Part shown: piece by piece, positions 38,001 through 52,560 of the stretch
Numbering within the stretch: the first letter of the stretch is position 1
Layout of the letters: every line of letters begins with the position of its first letter
Assembly (NCBI GenBank): GCA_034231615.1
Contig: CM067322.1
Coordinates: 58,472,938 to 58,536,937, forward strand
Reading direction: 5' to 3'
Origin: Meghimatium bilineatum
Lineage: Eukaryota > Mollusca > Gastropoda > Stylommatophora > Philomycidae
Length of the DNA stretch: 64,000 bases
Made by a program: the position numbers and the translations under genes
The notes under the pieces: model-generated
Told to the model about the DNA's origin: nothing
What the model saw: only the letters and a program-made list of their open reading frames with translations
Databases searched by the model: none

Positions 38001-41000
38001 GAAATATTTTTTTTTTATTTTCTTGTTCAAACTTGTCAACATATTTCATAAATGTATATAGTTTATCACTAGAAATATATTTTTTGATTTTCTTTCCAAA
38101 CTTTTCAACACATTTAATAAATGAATATAGTTTATAATTAGAAATATATATTTTTTATTTTCTTGCTCAAACTTGTCAACATATTTCATAAAAGTATATA
38201 GTTTATCACTAGAAATATAGTTTTTATTTTCTTTTTCAAACTTATCAAAACATTTCATAAATGTATCTAGTTTATCATTAGAAATATATTTTCTGCTTTT
38301 GAAACTTTTCAACACATTTCATAAATGTATCTACCAGTTGTTTATTATTAGAAATATATTTTTTGATTTTCTTTTCCAAACTTTTCAACACATTTCATAA
38401 ATGTATCTAGTTTATCATTAGAAATATATTTTTTTGATTTTCAAACTTTTCAACACATTTCATAAGTGTATATAGTGTATCAATAGAAAAATAATTTTTC
38501 TTTTCTTTTTCAAACTTATCAAAACATTTCATATCTAGTTTATCATTAGAAATATATTTTTTGATTTTGAAACTTTTCAACACATTTCATAAATGTATCT
38601 ACCAGTAGTTTATTATTAGAAATATATTTTTTGATTTTCTTTTTCAAACTTTTCAACACATCTCATAAATGTATCTACCGGTAGATTATCACTAGAAATA
38701 TATCTTTTCATTTTCTTTTTCAAACTTTTCAACACATATCATAAATGTATATAGTTAATCATTAGAAATATTTTTTTTTATTTTCTTCTTCAAACTTTTC
38801 AACACATTTAATAAATGAATATAGTTTATAATTAGAAATATATATTTTTTATTTTCTTGCTCAAACTTGTCAACATATTTCATAAAAGTATATAGTTTAT
38901 CACTAGAAATATAGTTTTTGATTTTCTTTTTCAAACTTATCAACACATTTCATAAATGTATCTAGTTTATCATTAGAAATATATTTTTTTGATTTTCCAA
39001 ATTTTCAACACATTACATAAGTGTATATAGTGTATCAATAGAAATATATTTTTTATTTTCTTTTTCAAACTATTCAACACATTTCATAAATGTATCTAGT
39101 TTATCACTAGAAATATATTTTTTGATTTTCTTTTTCAAAGTTTTCAACACATCTCATAAATGTATATAGTTTATTATTAGAAATTTCTTTTTTTAATTTT
39201 CTTTTTCAAACTTTTCAACACATTTCATAAATGTATCTAGGTTATCGTTAGAAATATATTTTTTTTAAATTTCAAACTTTTCAACACATTTCATAAATGT
39301 AACTAGTTTATCATTAGAAATATATTTTTTTTTAAATTTCAAAATTTTCAACACATTTCATAAATGTATCTAGATTATCACTAGAAATATATTTTTTGAT
39401 TTTCCAAATTTTCAACACATTTCATAAGTGTATATAGTGTATCAATAGAAAAATAATTTTTCTTTTCTTTTTCAAACTTATCAAAACATTTCATAACTAG
39501 TTTATCATTAGAAATATATTTTTTGATTTTGAAACTTTTCAACACATTTCATAAATGTATCTACCAGTAGTTTATTATTAGAAATATATTTTTTGATTTT
39601 CTTTTTAAAACTTTTCAACACATCTCATAAATGTATCTACCGGTAGATTATCACTAGAAATATATCTTTTCATTTTCTTTTTCAAACTTTTCAACACATT
39701 TCATAAATGTATATACTTTATCATTAGAAATATTTTTTTTTTATTTTCTTGTTCAAACTTGTCAACATATTTCATAAATATATATAGTTTATCACTAGAA
39801 ATATATTTTTTGATTTTCTTTCCAAACTTTTCAACACATTTAATAAATGAATATAGTTTATAATTAGAAATATATATTTTTTATTTTCTTGCTCAAACTT
39901 GTCAACATATTTCATAAAAGTATATAGTTTATCACTAGAAATATAGTTTTTATTTTCTTTTTCAAACTTATCAAAACATTTCATAAATGTATCTAGTTTA
40001 TCATTAGAAATATATTTTCTGCTTTTGAAACTTTTCAACACATTTCATAAATGTATCTACCAGTTGTTTATTATTAGAAATATATTTTTTGATTTTCTTT
40101 TCCAAACTTTTCAACACATTTCATAAATGTATCTAGTTTATCATTAGAAATATATTTTTTTGATTTTCAAACTTTTCAACACATTTCATAAGTGTATATA
40201 GTGTATCAATAGAAAAATAATTTTTCTTTTCTTTTTCAAACTTATCAAAACATTTCATATCTAGTTTATCATTAGAAATATATTTTTTGATTTTGAAACT
40301 TTTCAACACATTTCATAAATGTATCTACCAGTAGTTTATTATTAGAAATATATTTTTTGATTTTCTTTTTCAAACTTTTCAACACATCTCATAAATGTAT
40401 CTACCGGTAGATTATCACTAGAAATATATCTTTTCATTTTCTTTTTCAAACTTTTCAACACATATCATAAATGTATATAGTTAATCATTAGAAATATTTT
40501 TTTTTATTTTCTTCTTCAAACTTTTCAACACATTTAATAAATGAATATAGTTTATAATTAGAAATATATATTTTTTATTTTCTTGCTCAAACTTGTCAAC
40601 ATATTTCATAAAAGTATATAGTTTATCACTAGAAATATAGTTTTTGATTTTCTTTTTCAAACTTATCAACACATTTCATAAATGTATCTAGTTTATCATT
40701 AGAAATATATTTTTTTGATTTTCTTACCAAACTTTTCAACACATTTCATAAATGTATGTAGTTTATCATTAGAAATATATTTTTTTGATTTTCAAACTTT
40801 TCAACACATTACATAAGTGTATATAGTGTATCAATAGAAATTTATTTTTTATTTTATTTTTCAAACTTTTCAACACATTTCATAAATGTATCTAGTTTAT
40901 CACTAGAAATATATTTTTTGATTTTCTTGTTCAAACTTTTCAACACATCTCATAAATGTATATAGTTTATCATTAGAAATATATTTTTTGATTTTCTTTT

Positions 41001-44000
41001 TCAAACTTTTCAACACATCTCATAAATGTATCTACCGGTAGATTATCACTAGAAATATATCTTTTCATTTTCTTTTTCAAACTTTTCAACACATTTCATA
41101 AATGTATCTACCGGTAGATTATCACTAGAAATACATCTTTTCATTTTCTTTTTTAAACTTTTCAACACATTTCATAAATGTATATACTTTATCATTAGAA
41201 ATATATTTTCTGCTTTTGAAACTTTTCAACACATTTCATAAATGTATCTACCAGTTGTTTATTATTAGAAATATATTTTTTGATTTTCTTTTCCAAACTT
41301 TTCAACACATTTCATAAATGTATCTAGTTTATCATTAGAAATATATTTTTTTGATTTTCAAACTTTTCAACACATTTCATAAGTGTATATAGTGTATCAA
41401 TAGAAAAATAATTTTTCTTTTCTTTTTCAAACTTATCAAAACATTTCATATCTAGTTTATCATTAGAAATATATTTTTTGATTTTGAAACTTTTCAACAC
41501 ATTTCATAAATGTATCTACCAGTAGTTTATTATTAGAAATATATTTTTTGATTTTCTTTTTCAAACTTTTCAACACATCTCATAAATGTATCTACCGGTA
41601 GATTATCACTAGAAATATATCTTTTCATTTTCTTTTTCAAACTTTTCAACACATATCATAAATGTATATAGTTAATCATTAGAAATATTTTTTTTTATTT
41701 TCTTCTTCAAACTTTTCAACACATTTAATAAATGAATATAGTTTATAATTAGAAATATATATTTTTTATTTTCTTGCTCAAACTTGTCAACATATTTCAT
41801 AAAAGTATATAGTTTATCACTAGAAATATAGTTTTTGATTTTCTTTTTCAAACTTATCAACACATTTCATAAATGTATCTAGTTTATCATTAGAAATATA
41901 TTTTTTTGATTTTCTTACCAAACTTTTCAACACATTTCATAAATGTATGTAGTTTATCATTAGAAATATATTTTTTTGATTTTCAAACTTTTCAACACAT
42001 TACATAAGTGTATATAGTGTATCAATAGAAATTTATTTTTTATTTTATTTTTCAAACTTTTCAACACATTTCATAAATGTATCTAGTTTATCACTAGAAA
42101 TATATTTTTTGATTTTCTTGTTCAAACTTTTCAACACATCTCATAAATGTATATAGTTTATCATTAGAAATATATTTTTTGATTTTCTTTTTCAAACTTT
42201 TCAACACATCTCATAAATGTATCTACCGGTAGATTATCACTAGAAATATATCTTTTCATTTTCTTTTTCAAACTTTTCAACACATTTCATAAATGTATCT
42301 ACCGGTAGATTATCACTAGAAATACATCTTTTCATTTTCTTTTTTAAACTTTTCAACACATTTCATAAATGTATATACTTTATCATTAGAAATATATTTT
42401 CTGCTTTTGAAACTTTTCAACACATTTCATAAATGTATCTACCAGTTGTTTATTATTAGAAATATATTTTTTGATTTTCTTTTCCAAACTTTTCAACACA
42501 TTTCATAAATGTATCTAGTTTATCATTAGAAATATATTTTTTTGATTTTCAAACTTTTCAACATATTTCATAAATGTATCTAGATTATCACTAGAAATAT
42601 ATTTTTTGATTTTTCATTTCAAACTTTTGAACACATTTCATAAATGTATCTAGTTTATCACTAGAAATATATTTTTTGATTTTCTTTTTCAAACTTTTCA
42701 ACACATCTCATAAATGTATCTACCGGTAGATTTTCACTAGAAATATATCTTTTCATTTTCTTTTTCAAACTTTTCAACACATTTCATAAATGTATATAGT
42801 TTATCATTAGAAATATATTTTTTTAATTGTCTTGTTCAAACTTTTCAACACATCTCATAAATGTATATAGTTTATCATTAGAAATATATTTTTTTCTTTT
42901 CTTTTTCAAACTTATCAACACATTTCATAAATGTATCTAGTTTATCATTAGAAATATATTTTCTGCTTTTGAAACTTTTCAACACATTTCATAAATGTAT
43001 CTACCAGTTGTTTATTATTAGAAATATATTTTTTGATTTTCTTTTCCAAACTTTTCAACACATTTCATAAATGTATCTAGTTTATCATTAGAAATATATT
43101 TTTTTGATTTTCAAACTTTTCAACACATTTCATAAGTGTATATAGTGTATCAATAGAAAAATAATTTTTCTTTTCTTTTTCAAACTTATCAAAACATTTC
43201 ATATCTAGTTTATCATTAGAAATATATTTTTTGATTTTGAAACTTTTCAACACATTTCATAAATGTATCTACCAGTAGTTTATTATTAGAAATATATTTT
43301 TTGATTTTCTTTTTCAAACTTTTCAACACATCTCATAAATGTATCTACCGGTAGATTATCACTAGAAATATATCTTTTCATTTTCTTTTTTAAACTTTTC
43401 AACACATATCATAAATGTATATAGTTAATCATTAGAAATATTTTTTTTTATTTTCTTCTTCAAACTTTTCAACACATTTAATAAATGAATATAGTTTATA
43501 ATTAGAAATATATATTTTTTATTTTCTTGCTCAAACTTGTCAACATATTTCATAAAAGTATATAGTTTATCACTAGAAATATAGTTTTTGATTTTCTTTT
43601 TCAAACTTATCAACACATTTCATAAATGTATCTAGTTTATCATTAGAAATATATTTTTTTGATTTTCCAAATTTTCAACACATTACATAAGTGTATATAG
43701 TGTATCAATAGAAATATATTCTTTATTTTCTTTTTCAAACTATTCAACACATTTCATAAATGTATCTAGTTTATCACTAGAAATATATTTTTTGATTTTC
43801 TTTTTCAAAGTTTTCAACACATCTCATAAATGTATATAGTTTATTATTAGAAATTTCTTTTTTTAATTTTCTTTTTCAAACTTTTCAACACATTTCATAA
43901 ATGTATCTAGGTTATCGTTAGAAATATATTTTTTTTAAATTTCAAACTTTTCAACACATTTCATAAATGTAACTAGTTTATCATTAGAAATATATTTTTT

Positions 44001-44400
44001 TTTAAATTTCAAAATTTTCAACACATTTCATAAATGTATCTAGATTATCACTAGAAATATATTTTTTGATTTTCCAAATTTTCAACACATTTCATAAGTG
44101 TATATAGTGTATCAATAGAAAAATAATTTTTCTTTTCTTTTTCAAACTTATCAAAACATTTCATATCTAGTTTATCATTAGAAATATATTTTTTGATTAT
44201 GAAACTTTTCAACACATTTCATAAATGTATCTACCAGTAGTTTATTATTAGAAATATATTTTTTGATTTTCTTTTTAAAACTTTTCAACACATCTCATAA
44301 ATGTATCTACCGGTAGATTATCACTAGAAATATATCTTTTCATTTTCTTTTTCAAACTTTTCAACACATTTCATAAATGTATATACTTTATCATTAGAAA
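38000..44400 (+). repeat. Satellite block with 1,726-bp and 1,191-bp repeats
   Basis: Markers repeat at 1,726 bp: the TTAATCATTAGAAATA unit at about 38,754 and 40,480. From about 40,015 a 1,191-bp unit is tandemly duplicated. TTTTCTTACCAAAC occurs at about 40,726 and 41,917, GAAATACATC at about 41,130 and 42,321, and CTGCTTTTGAAAC at 41,210 and 42,401. The segment 38,755-40,690 recurs at 43,425-45,360 (offset 4,670). At 42,623 one copy of the ACTTTTGAACACAT monomer of the previous family reappears, showing exchange between families. No gene is seen. Confidence 0.85.
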
Positions 44401-47400
44401 TATTTTTTTTTTATTTTCTTGTTCAAACTTGTCAACATATTTCATAAATGTATATAGTTTATCACTAGAAATATATTTTTTGATTTTCTTTCCAAACTTT
44501 TCAACACATTTAATAAATGAATATAGTTTATAATTAGAAATATATATTTTTTATTTTCTTGCTCAAACTTGTCAACATATTTCATAAAAGTATATAGTTT
44601 ATCACTAGAAATATAGTTTTTATTTTCTTTTTCAAACTTATCAAAACATTTCATAAATGTATCTAGTTTATCATTAGAAATATATTTTCTGCTTTTGAAA
44701 CTTTTCAACACATTTCATAAATGTATCTACCAGTTGTTTATTATTAGAAATATATTTTTTGATTTTCTTTTCCAAACTTTTCAACACATTTCATAAATGT
44801 ATCTAGTTTATCATTAGAAATATATTTTTTTGATTTTCAAACTTTTCAACACATTTCATAAGTGTATATAGTGTATCAATAGAAAAATAATTTTTCTTTT
44901 CTTTTTCAAACTTATCAAAACATTTCATATCTAGTTTATCATTAGAAATATATTTTTTGATTTTGAAACTTTTCAACACATTTCATAAATGTATCTACCA
45001 GTAGTTTATTATTAGAAATATATTTTTTGATTTTCTTTTTCAAACTTTTCAACACATCTCATAAATGTATCTACCGGTAGATTATCACTAGAAATATATC
45101 TTTTCATTTTCTTTTTCAAACTTTTCAACACATATCATAAATGTATATAGTTAATCATTAGAAATATTTTTTTTTATTTTCTTCTTCAAACTTTTCAACA
45201 CATTTAATAAATGAATATAGTTTATAATTAGAAATATATATTTTTTATTTTCTTGCTCAAACTTGTCAACATATTTCATAAAAGTATATAGTTTATCACT
45301 AGAAATATAGTTTTTGATTTTCTTTTTCAAACTTATCAACACATTTCATAAATGTATCTAGTTTATCATTAGAAATATATTTTTTTGATTTTCCAAATTT
45401 TCAACACATTACATAAGTGTATATAGTGTATCAATAGAAATATATTTTTTATTTTCTTTTTCAAACTATTCAACACATTTCATAAATGTATCTAGTTTAT
45501 CACTAGAAATATATTTTTTGATTTTCTTTTTCAAAGTTTTCAACACATCTCATAAATGTATATAGTTTATTATTAGAAATTTCTTTTTTTAATTTTCTTT
45601 TTCAAACTTTTCAACACATTTCATAAATGTATCTAGGTTATCGTTAGAAATATATTTTTTTTAAATTTCAAACTTTTCAACACATTTCATAAATGTAACT
45701 AGTTTATCATTAGAAATATATTTTTTTTTAAATTTCAAAATTTTCAACACATTTCATAAATGTATCTAGATTATCACTAGAAATATATTTTTTGATTTTC
45801 CAAATTTTCAACACATTTCATAAGTGTATATAGTGTATCAATAGAAAAATAATTTTTCTTTTCTTTTTCAAACTTATCAAAACATTTCATATCTAGTTTA
45901 TCATTAGAAATATATTTTTTTGATTTTGAAACTTTTTAACACATTTCATAAATGTATCTACCAGTAGTTTATTATTAGAAATATATTTTTTTATTTTCTT
46001 TTTCAAACTTTTCAACACATCTCATAAATGTATCTACCGGTAGATTATCACTAGAAATATATCTTTTCATTTTCTTTTTTAAACTTTTCAACACATTTCA
46101 TAAATGTATATACTTTATCATTAGAAATATTTTTTTTTAATTTTCTTGTTCAAACTTGTCAACATATTTCATAAATGTATATAGTTTATCACTAGAAATA
46201 TATTTTTTGATTTTCTTTCCAAACTTTTCAACACATTTCATAAATGTATCTAGTTTATCATTAGAAATATATTTTTTTGATTTTCAAACTTTTCAACACA
46301 TTACATAAGTGTATATAGTGTATCAATAGAAATATATTTTTTATTTTCTTTTTAAAACTTTTCAACAGATTTCATAAATGTATCTAGTTTATCACTAGAA
46401 ATATATTTTTTGATTTTCTTTTTCAAAGTTTTCAACAGATCTCCTAAATGTATATAGTTTATCATTAGAAATATATTTTTTTTTAAATTTCAAATATTTC
46501 AACACATTTCTTAAATGTATCTAGATTATCACTAGAAATATATTTTTTTATTTTCCATTTCAAACTTTTCAACACATTTCATAAATGTATCTAGTTTATC
46601 ACTAGAAAAATATTTTTTGATTTTCTTTTCAAAATTTTCAACACATGTCATAAATGTATCTAGTTTAACATTAGAAATATATTTTTTGATTTTCTTTTTC
46701 AAACTTTTCAACACATCTCATAAATGTATCTACCGGTAGATTTTCACTAGAAATATATCTTTTCATTTTCTTTTTCAAACTTTTCAACACATTTCATAAA
46801 TGTATATACTTTATCATTAGAAATATTTTTTTTTTATTTTCTTGTTCAAACTTGTCAACATATTTCATAAATGTATATAGTTTATCACTAGAAATATATT
46901 TTTTGATTTTCTTTCCAAACTTTTCAACACATTTAATAAATGAATATAGTTTATAATTAGAAATATATATTTTTTATTTTCTTGCTCAAACTTGTCAACA
47001 TATTTCATAAAAGTATATAGTTTATCACTAAAAATATAGTTTTTATTTTCTTTTTCAAACTTATCAAAACATTTCATAAATGTATCTAGTTTATCATTAG
47101 AAATATATTTTCTGCTTTTGAAACTTTTCAACACATTTCATAAATGTATCTACCAGTTGTTTATTATTAGAAATATATTTTTTGATTTTCTTTTCCAAAC
47201 TTTTCAACACATTTCATAAATGTATCTAGTTTATCATTAGAAATATATTTTTTTGATTTTCAAACTTTTCAACACATTTCATAAGTGTATATAGTGTATC
47301 AATAGAAAAATAATTTTTCTTTTCTTTTTCAAACTTATCAAAACATTTCATATCTAGTTTATCATTAGAAATATATTTTTTGATTTTGAAACTTTTCAAC

Positions 47401-50400
47401 ACATTTCATAAATGTATCTACCAGTAGTTTATTATTAGAAATATATTTTTTGATTTTCTTTTTCAAACTTTTCAACACATCTCATAAATGTATCTACCGG
47501 TAGATTATCACTAGAAATATATCTTTTCATTTTCTTTTTCAAACTTTTCAACACATATCATAAATGTATATAGTTAATCATTAGAAATATTTTTTTTTAT
47601 TTTCTTCTTCAAACTTTTCAACACATTTAATAAATGAATATAGTTTATAATTAGAAATATATATTTTTTATTTTCTTGCTCAAACTTGTCAACATATTTC
47701 ATAAAAGTATATAGTTTATCACTAGAAATATAGTTTTTGATTTTCTTTTTCAAACTTATCAACACATTTCATAAATGTATCTAGTTTATCATTAGAAATA
47801 TATTTTTTTGATTTTCCAAATTTTCAACACATTACATAAGTGTATATAGTGTATCAATAGAAATATATTTTTTATTTTCTTTTTCAAACTATTCAACACA
47901 TTTCATAAATGTATCTAGTTTATCACTAGAAATATATTTTTTGATTTTCTTTTTCAAAGTTTTCAACACATCTCATAAATGTATATAGTTTATTATTAGA
48001 AATTTCTTTTTTTAATTTTCTTTTTCAAACTTTTCAACACATTTCATAAATGTATCTAGGTTATCGTTAGAAATATATTTTTTTTAAATTTCAAACTTTT
48101 CAACACATTTCATAAATGTAACTAGTTTATCATTAGAAATATATTTTTTTTTAAATTTCAAAATTTTCAACACATTTCATAAATGTATCTAGATTATCAC
48201 TAGAAATATATTTTTTGATTTTCCAAATTTTCAACACATTTCATAAGTGTATATAGTGTATCAATAGAAAAATAATTTTTCTTTTCTTTTTCAAACTTAT
48301 CAAAACATTTCATATCTAGTTTATCATTAGAAATATATTTTTTTGATTTTGAAACTTTTTAACACATTTCATAAATGTATCTACCAGTAGTTTATTATTA
48401 GAAATATATTTTTTGATTTTCTTTTTCAAACTTTTCAACACATCTCATAAATGTATCTACCGGTAGATTATCACTAGAAATATATCTTTTCATTTTCTTT
48501 TTCAAACTTTTCAACACATTTCATAAATGTATATACTTTATCATTAGAAATATTTTTTTTTAATTTTCTTGTTCAAACTTGTCAACATATTTCATAAATG
48601 TATATAGTTTATCACTAGAAATATATTTTTTGATTTTCTTTCCAAACTTTTCAACACATTTCATAAATGTATCTAGTTTATCATTAGAAATATATTTTTT
48701 TGATTTTCAAACTTTTCAACACATTACATAAGTGTATATAGTGTATCAATAGAAATATATTTTTTATTTTCTTTTTAAAACTTTTCAACAGATTTCATAA
48801 ATGTATCTAGTTTATCACTAGAAATATATTTTTTGATTTTCTTTTTCAAAGTTTTCAACAGATCTCCTAAATGTATATAGTTTATCATTAGAAATATATT
48901 TTTTTTTAAATTTCAAATATTTCAACACATTTCTTAAATGTATCTAGATTATCACTAGAAATATATTTTTTTATTTTCCATTTCAAACTTTTCAACACAT
49001 TTCATAAATGTATCTAGTTTATCACTAGAAAAATATTTTTTGATTTTCTTTTCAAAATTTTCAACACATGTCATAAATGTATCTAGTTTAACATTAGAAA
49101 TATATTTTTTGATTTTCTTTTTCAAACTTTTCAACACATCTCATAAATGTATCTACCGGTAGATTTTCACTAGAAATATATCTTTTCATTTTCTTTTTCA
49201 AACTTTTCAACACATTTCATAAATGTATATACTTTATCATTAGAAATATTTTTTTTTTATTTTCTTGTTCAAACTTGTCAACATATTTCATAAATGTATA
49301 TAGTTTATCACTAGAAATATATTTTTTGATTTTCTTTCCAAACTTTTCAACACATTTAATAAATGAATATAGTTTATAATTAGAAATATATATTTTTTAT
49401 TTTCTTGCTCAAACTTGTCAACATATTTCATAAAAGTATATAGTTTATCACTAGAAATATAGTTTTTATTTTCTTTTTCAAACTTATCAAAACATTTCAT
49501 AAATGTATCTAGTTTATCATTAGAAATATATTTTCTGCTTTTGAAACTTTTCAACACATTTCATAAATGTATCTACCAGTTGTTTATTATTAGAAATATA
49601 TTTTTTGATTTTCTTTTCCAAACTTTTCAACACATTTCATAAATGTATCTAGTTTATCATTAGAAATATATTTTTTTGATTTTCAAACTTTTCAACACAT
49701 TTCATAAGTGTATATAGTGTATCAATAGAAAAATAATTTTTCTTTTCTTTTTCAAACTTATCAAAACATTTCATATCTTGTTTATCATTAGAAATATATT
49801 TTTTGATTTTGAAACTTTTCAACACATTTCATAAATGTATCTACCAGTAGTTTATTATTAGAAATATATTTTTTGATTTTCTTTTTCAAACTTTTCAACA
49901 CATCTCATAAATGTATCTACCGGTAGATTATCACTAGAAATATATCTTTTCATTTTCTTTTTCAAACTTTTCAACACATATCATAAATGTATATAGTTAA
50001 TCATTAGAAATATTTTTTTTTATTTTCTTCTTCAAACTTTTCAACACATTTAATAAATGAATATAGTTTATAATTAGAAATATATATTTTTTATTTTCTT
50101 GCTCAAACTTGTCAACATATTTCATAAAAGTATATAGTTTATCACTAGAAATATAGTTTTTGATTTTCTTTTTCAAACTTATCAACACATTTCATAAATG
50201 TATCTAGTTTATCATTAGAAATATATTTTTTTGATTTTCCAAATTTTCAACACATTACATAAGTGTATATAGTGTATCAATAGAAATATATTTTTTATTT
50301 TCTTTTTCAAACTATTCAACACATTTCATAAATGTATCTAGTTTATCACTAGAAATATATTTTTTGATTTTCTTTTTCAAAGTTTTCAACACATCTCATA

Positions 50401-52560
50401 AATGTATATAGTTTATTATTAGAAATTTCTTTTTTTAATTTTCTTTTTCAAACTTTTCAACACATTTCATAAATGTATCTAGGTTATCGTTAGAAATATA
50501 TTTTTTTTAAATTTCAAACTTTTCAACACATTTCATAAATGTAACTAGTTTATCATTAGAAATATATTTTTTTTTAAATTTCAAAATTTTCAACACATTT
50601 CATAAATGTATCTAGATTATCACTAGAAATATATTTTTTGATTTTCCAAATTTTCAACACATTTCATAAGTGTATATAGTGTATCAATAGAAAAATAATT
50701 TTTCTTTTCTTTTTCAAACTTATCAAAACATTTCATATCTAGTTTATCATTAGAAATATATTTTTTTGATTTTGAAACTTTTTAACACATTTCATAAATG
50801 TATCTACCAGTAGTTTATTATTAGAAATATATTTTTTGATTTTCTTTTTCAAACTTTTCAACACATCTCATAAATGTATCTACCGGTAGATTATCACTAG
50901 AAATATATCTTTTCATTTTCTTTTTCAAACTTTTCAACACATATCATAAATGTATATAGTTAATCATTAGAAATATTTTTTTTTATTTTCTTCTTCAAAC
51001 TTTTCAACACATTTAATAAATGAATATAGTTTATAATTAGAAATATATATTTTTTATTTTCTTGCTCAAACTTGTCAACATATTTCATAAAAGTATATAG
51101 TTTATCACTAGAAATATAGTTTTTGATTTTCTTTTTCAAACTTATCAACACATTTCATAAATGTATCTAGTTTATCATTAGAAATATATTTTTTTGATTT
51201 TCCAAATTTTCAACACATTACATAAGTGTATATAGTGTATCAATAGAAATATATTTTTTATTTTCTTTTTCAAACTATTCAACACATTTCATAAATGTAT
51301 CTAGTTTATCACTAGAAATATATTTTTTGATTTTCTTTTTCAAAGTTTTCAACACATCTCATAAATGTATATAGTTTATTATTAGAAATTTCTTTTTTTA
51401 ATTTTCTTTTTCAAACTTTTCAACACATTTCATAAATGTATCTAGGTTATCGTTAGAAATATATTTTTTTTAAATTTCAAACTTTTCAACACATTTCATA
51501 AATGTAACTAGTTTATCATTAGAAATATATTTTTTTTTAAATTTCAAAATTTTCAACACATTTCATAAATGTATCTAGATTATCACTAGAAATATATTTT
51601 TTGATTTTCCAAATTTTCAACACATTTCATAAGTGTATATAGTGTATCAATAGAAAAATAATTTTTCTTTTCTTTTTCAAACTTATCAAAACATTTCATA
51701 TCTAGTTTATCATTAGAAATATATTTTTTTGATTTTGAAACTTTTTAACACATTTCATAAATGTATCTACCAGTAGTTTATTAATAGAAATATATTTTTT
51801 TATTTTCTTTTTCAAACTTTTCAACACATCTCATAAATGTATCTACCGGTAGATTATCACTAGAAATATATCTTTTCATTTTCTTTTTTAAACTTTTCAA
51901 CACATTTCATAAATGTATATACTTTATCATTAGAAATATTTTTTTTTAATTTTCTTGTTCAAACTTGTCAACATATTTCATAAATGTATATAGTTTATCA
52001 CTAGAAATATATTTTTTGATTTTCTTTCCAAACTTTTCAACACATTTCATAAATGTATCTAGTTTATCATTAGAAATATATTTTTTTGATTTTCAAACTT
52101 TTCAACACATTACATAAGTGTATATAGTGTATCAATAGAAATATATTTTTTATTTTCTTTTTAAAACTTTTCAACAGATTTCATAAATGTATCTAGTTTA
52201 TCACTAGAAATATATTTTTTGATTTTCTTTTTCAAAGTTTTCAACAGATCTCCTAAATGTATATAGTTTATCATTAGAAATATATTTTTTTTTAAATTTC
52301 AAATATTTCAACACATTTCTTAAATGTATCTAGATTATCACTAGAAATATATTTTTTTATTTTCCATTTCAAACTTTTCAACACATTTCATAAATGTATC
52401 TAGTTTATCACTAGAAAAATATTTTTTGATTTTCTTTTCAAAATTTTCAACACATGTCATAAATGTATCTAGTTTAACATTAGAAATATATTTTTTGATT
52501 TTCTTTTTCAAACTTTTCAACACATCTCATAAATGTATCTACCGGTAGATTTTCACTAGA
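44400..52560 (+). repeat. 2,423-bp HOR, three copies, third with a nested 963-bp duplication
   Basis: Identical landmarks recur at exactly 2,423 bp. The block near 44,442 recurs at 46,865 and 49,288. The block near 45,151 recurs at 47,574 and 49,997. The CCATTTCAAACTTTTC block near 46,552 recurs at 48,975. In the third copy the segment at 49,997 recurs at 50,960, 963 bp later. The next landmark is then displaced to 52,361, a spacing of 3,386, which equals 2,423 + 963. This orders the events: HOR amplification first, then an internal duplication in one copy. Diagnostic monomers include CTAGGTTATCGTTAG and CAACAGATCTCCTAAATG. Confidence 0.9.
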
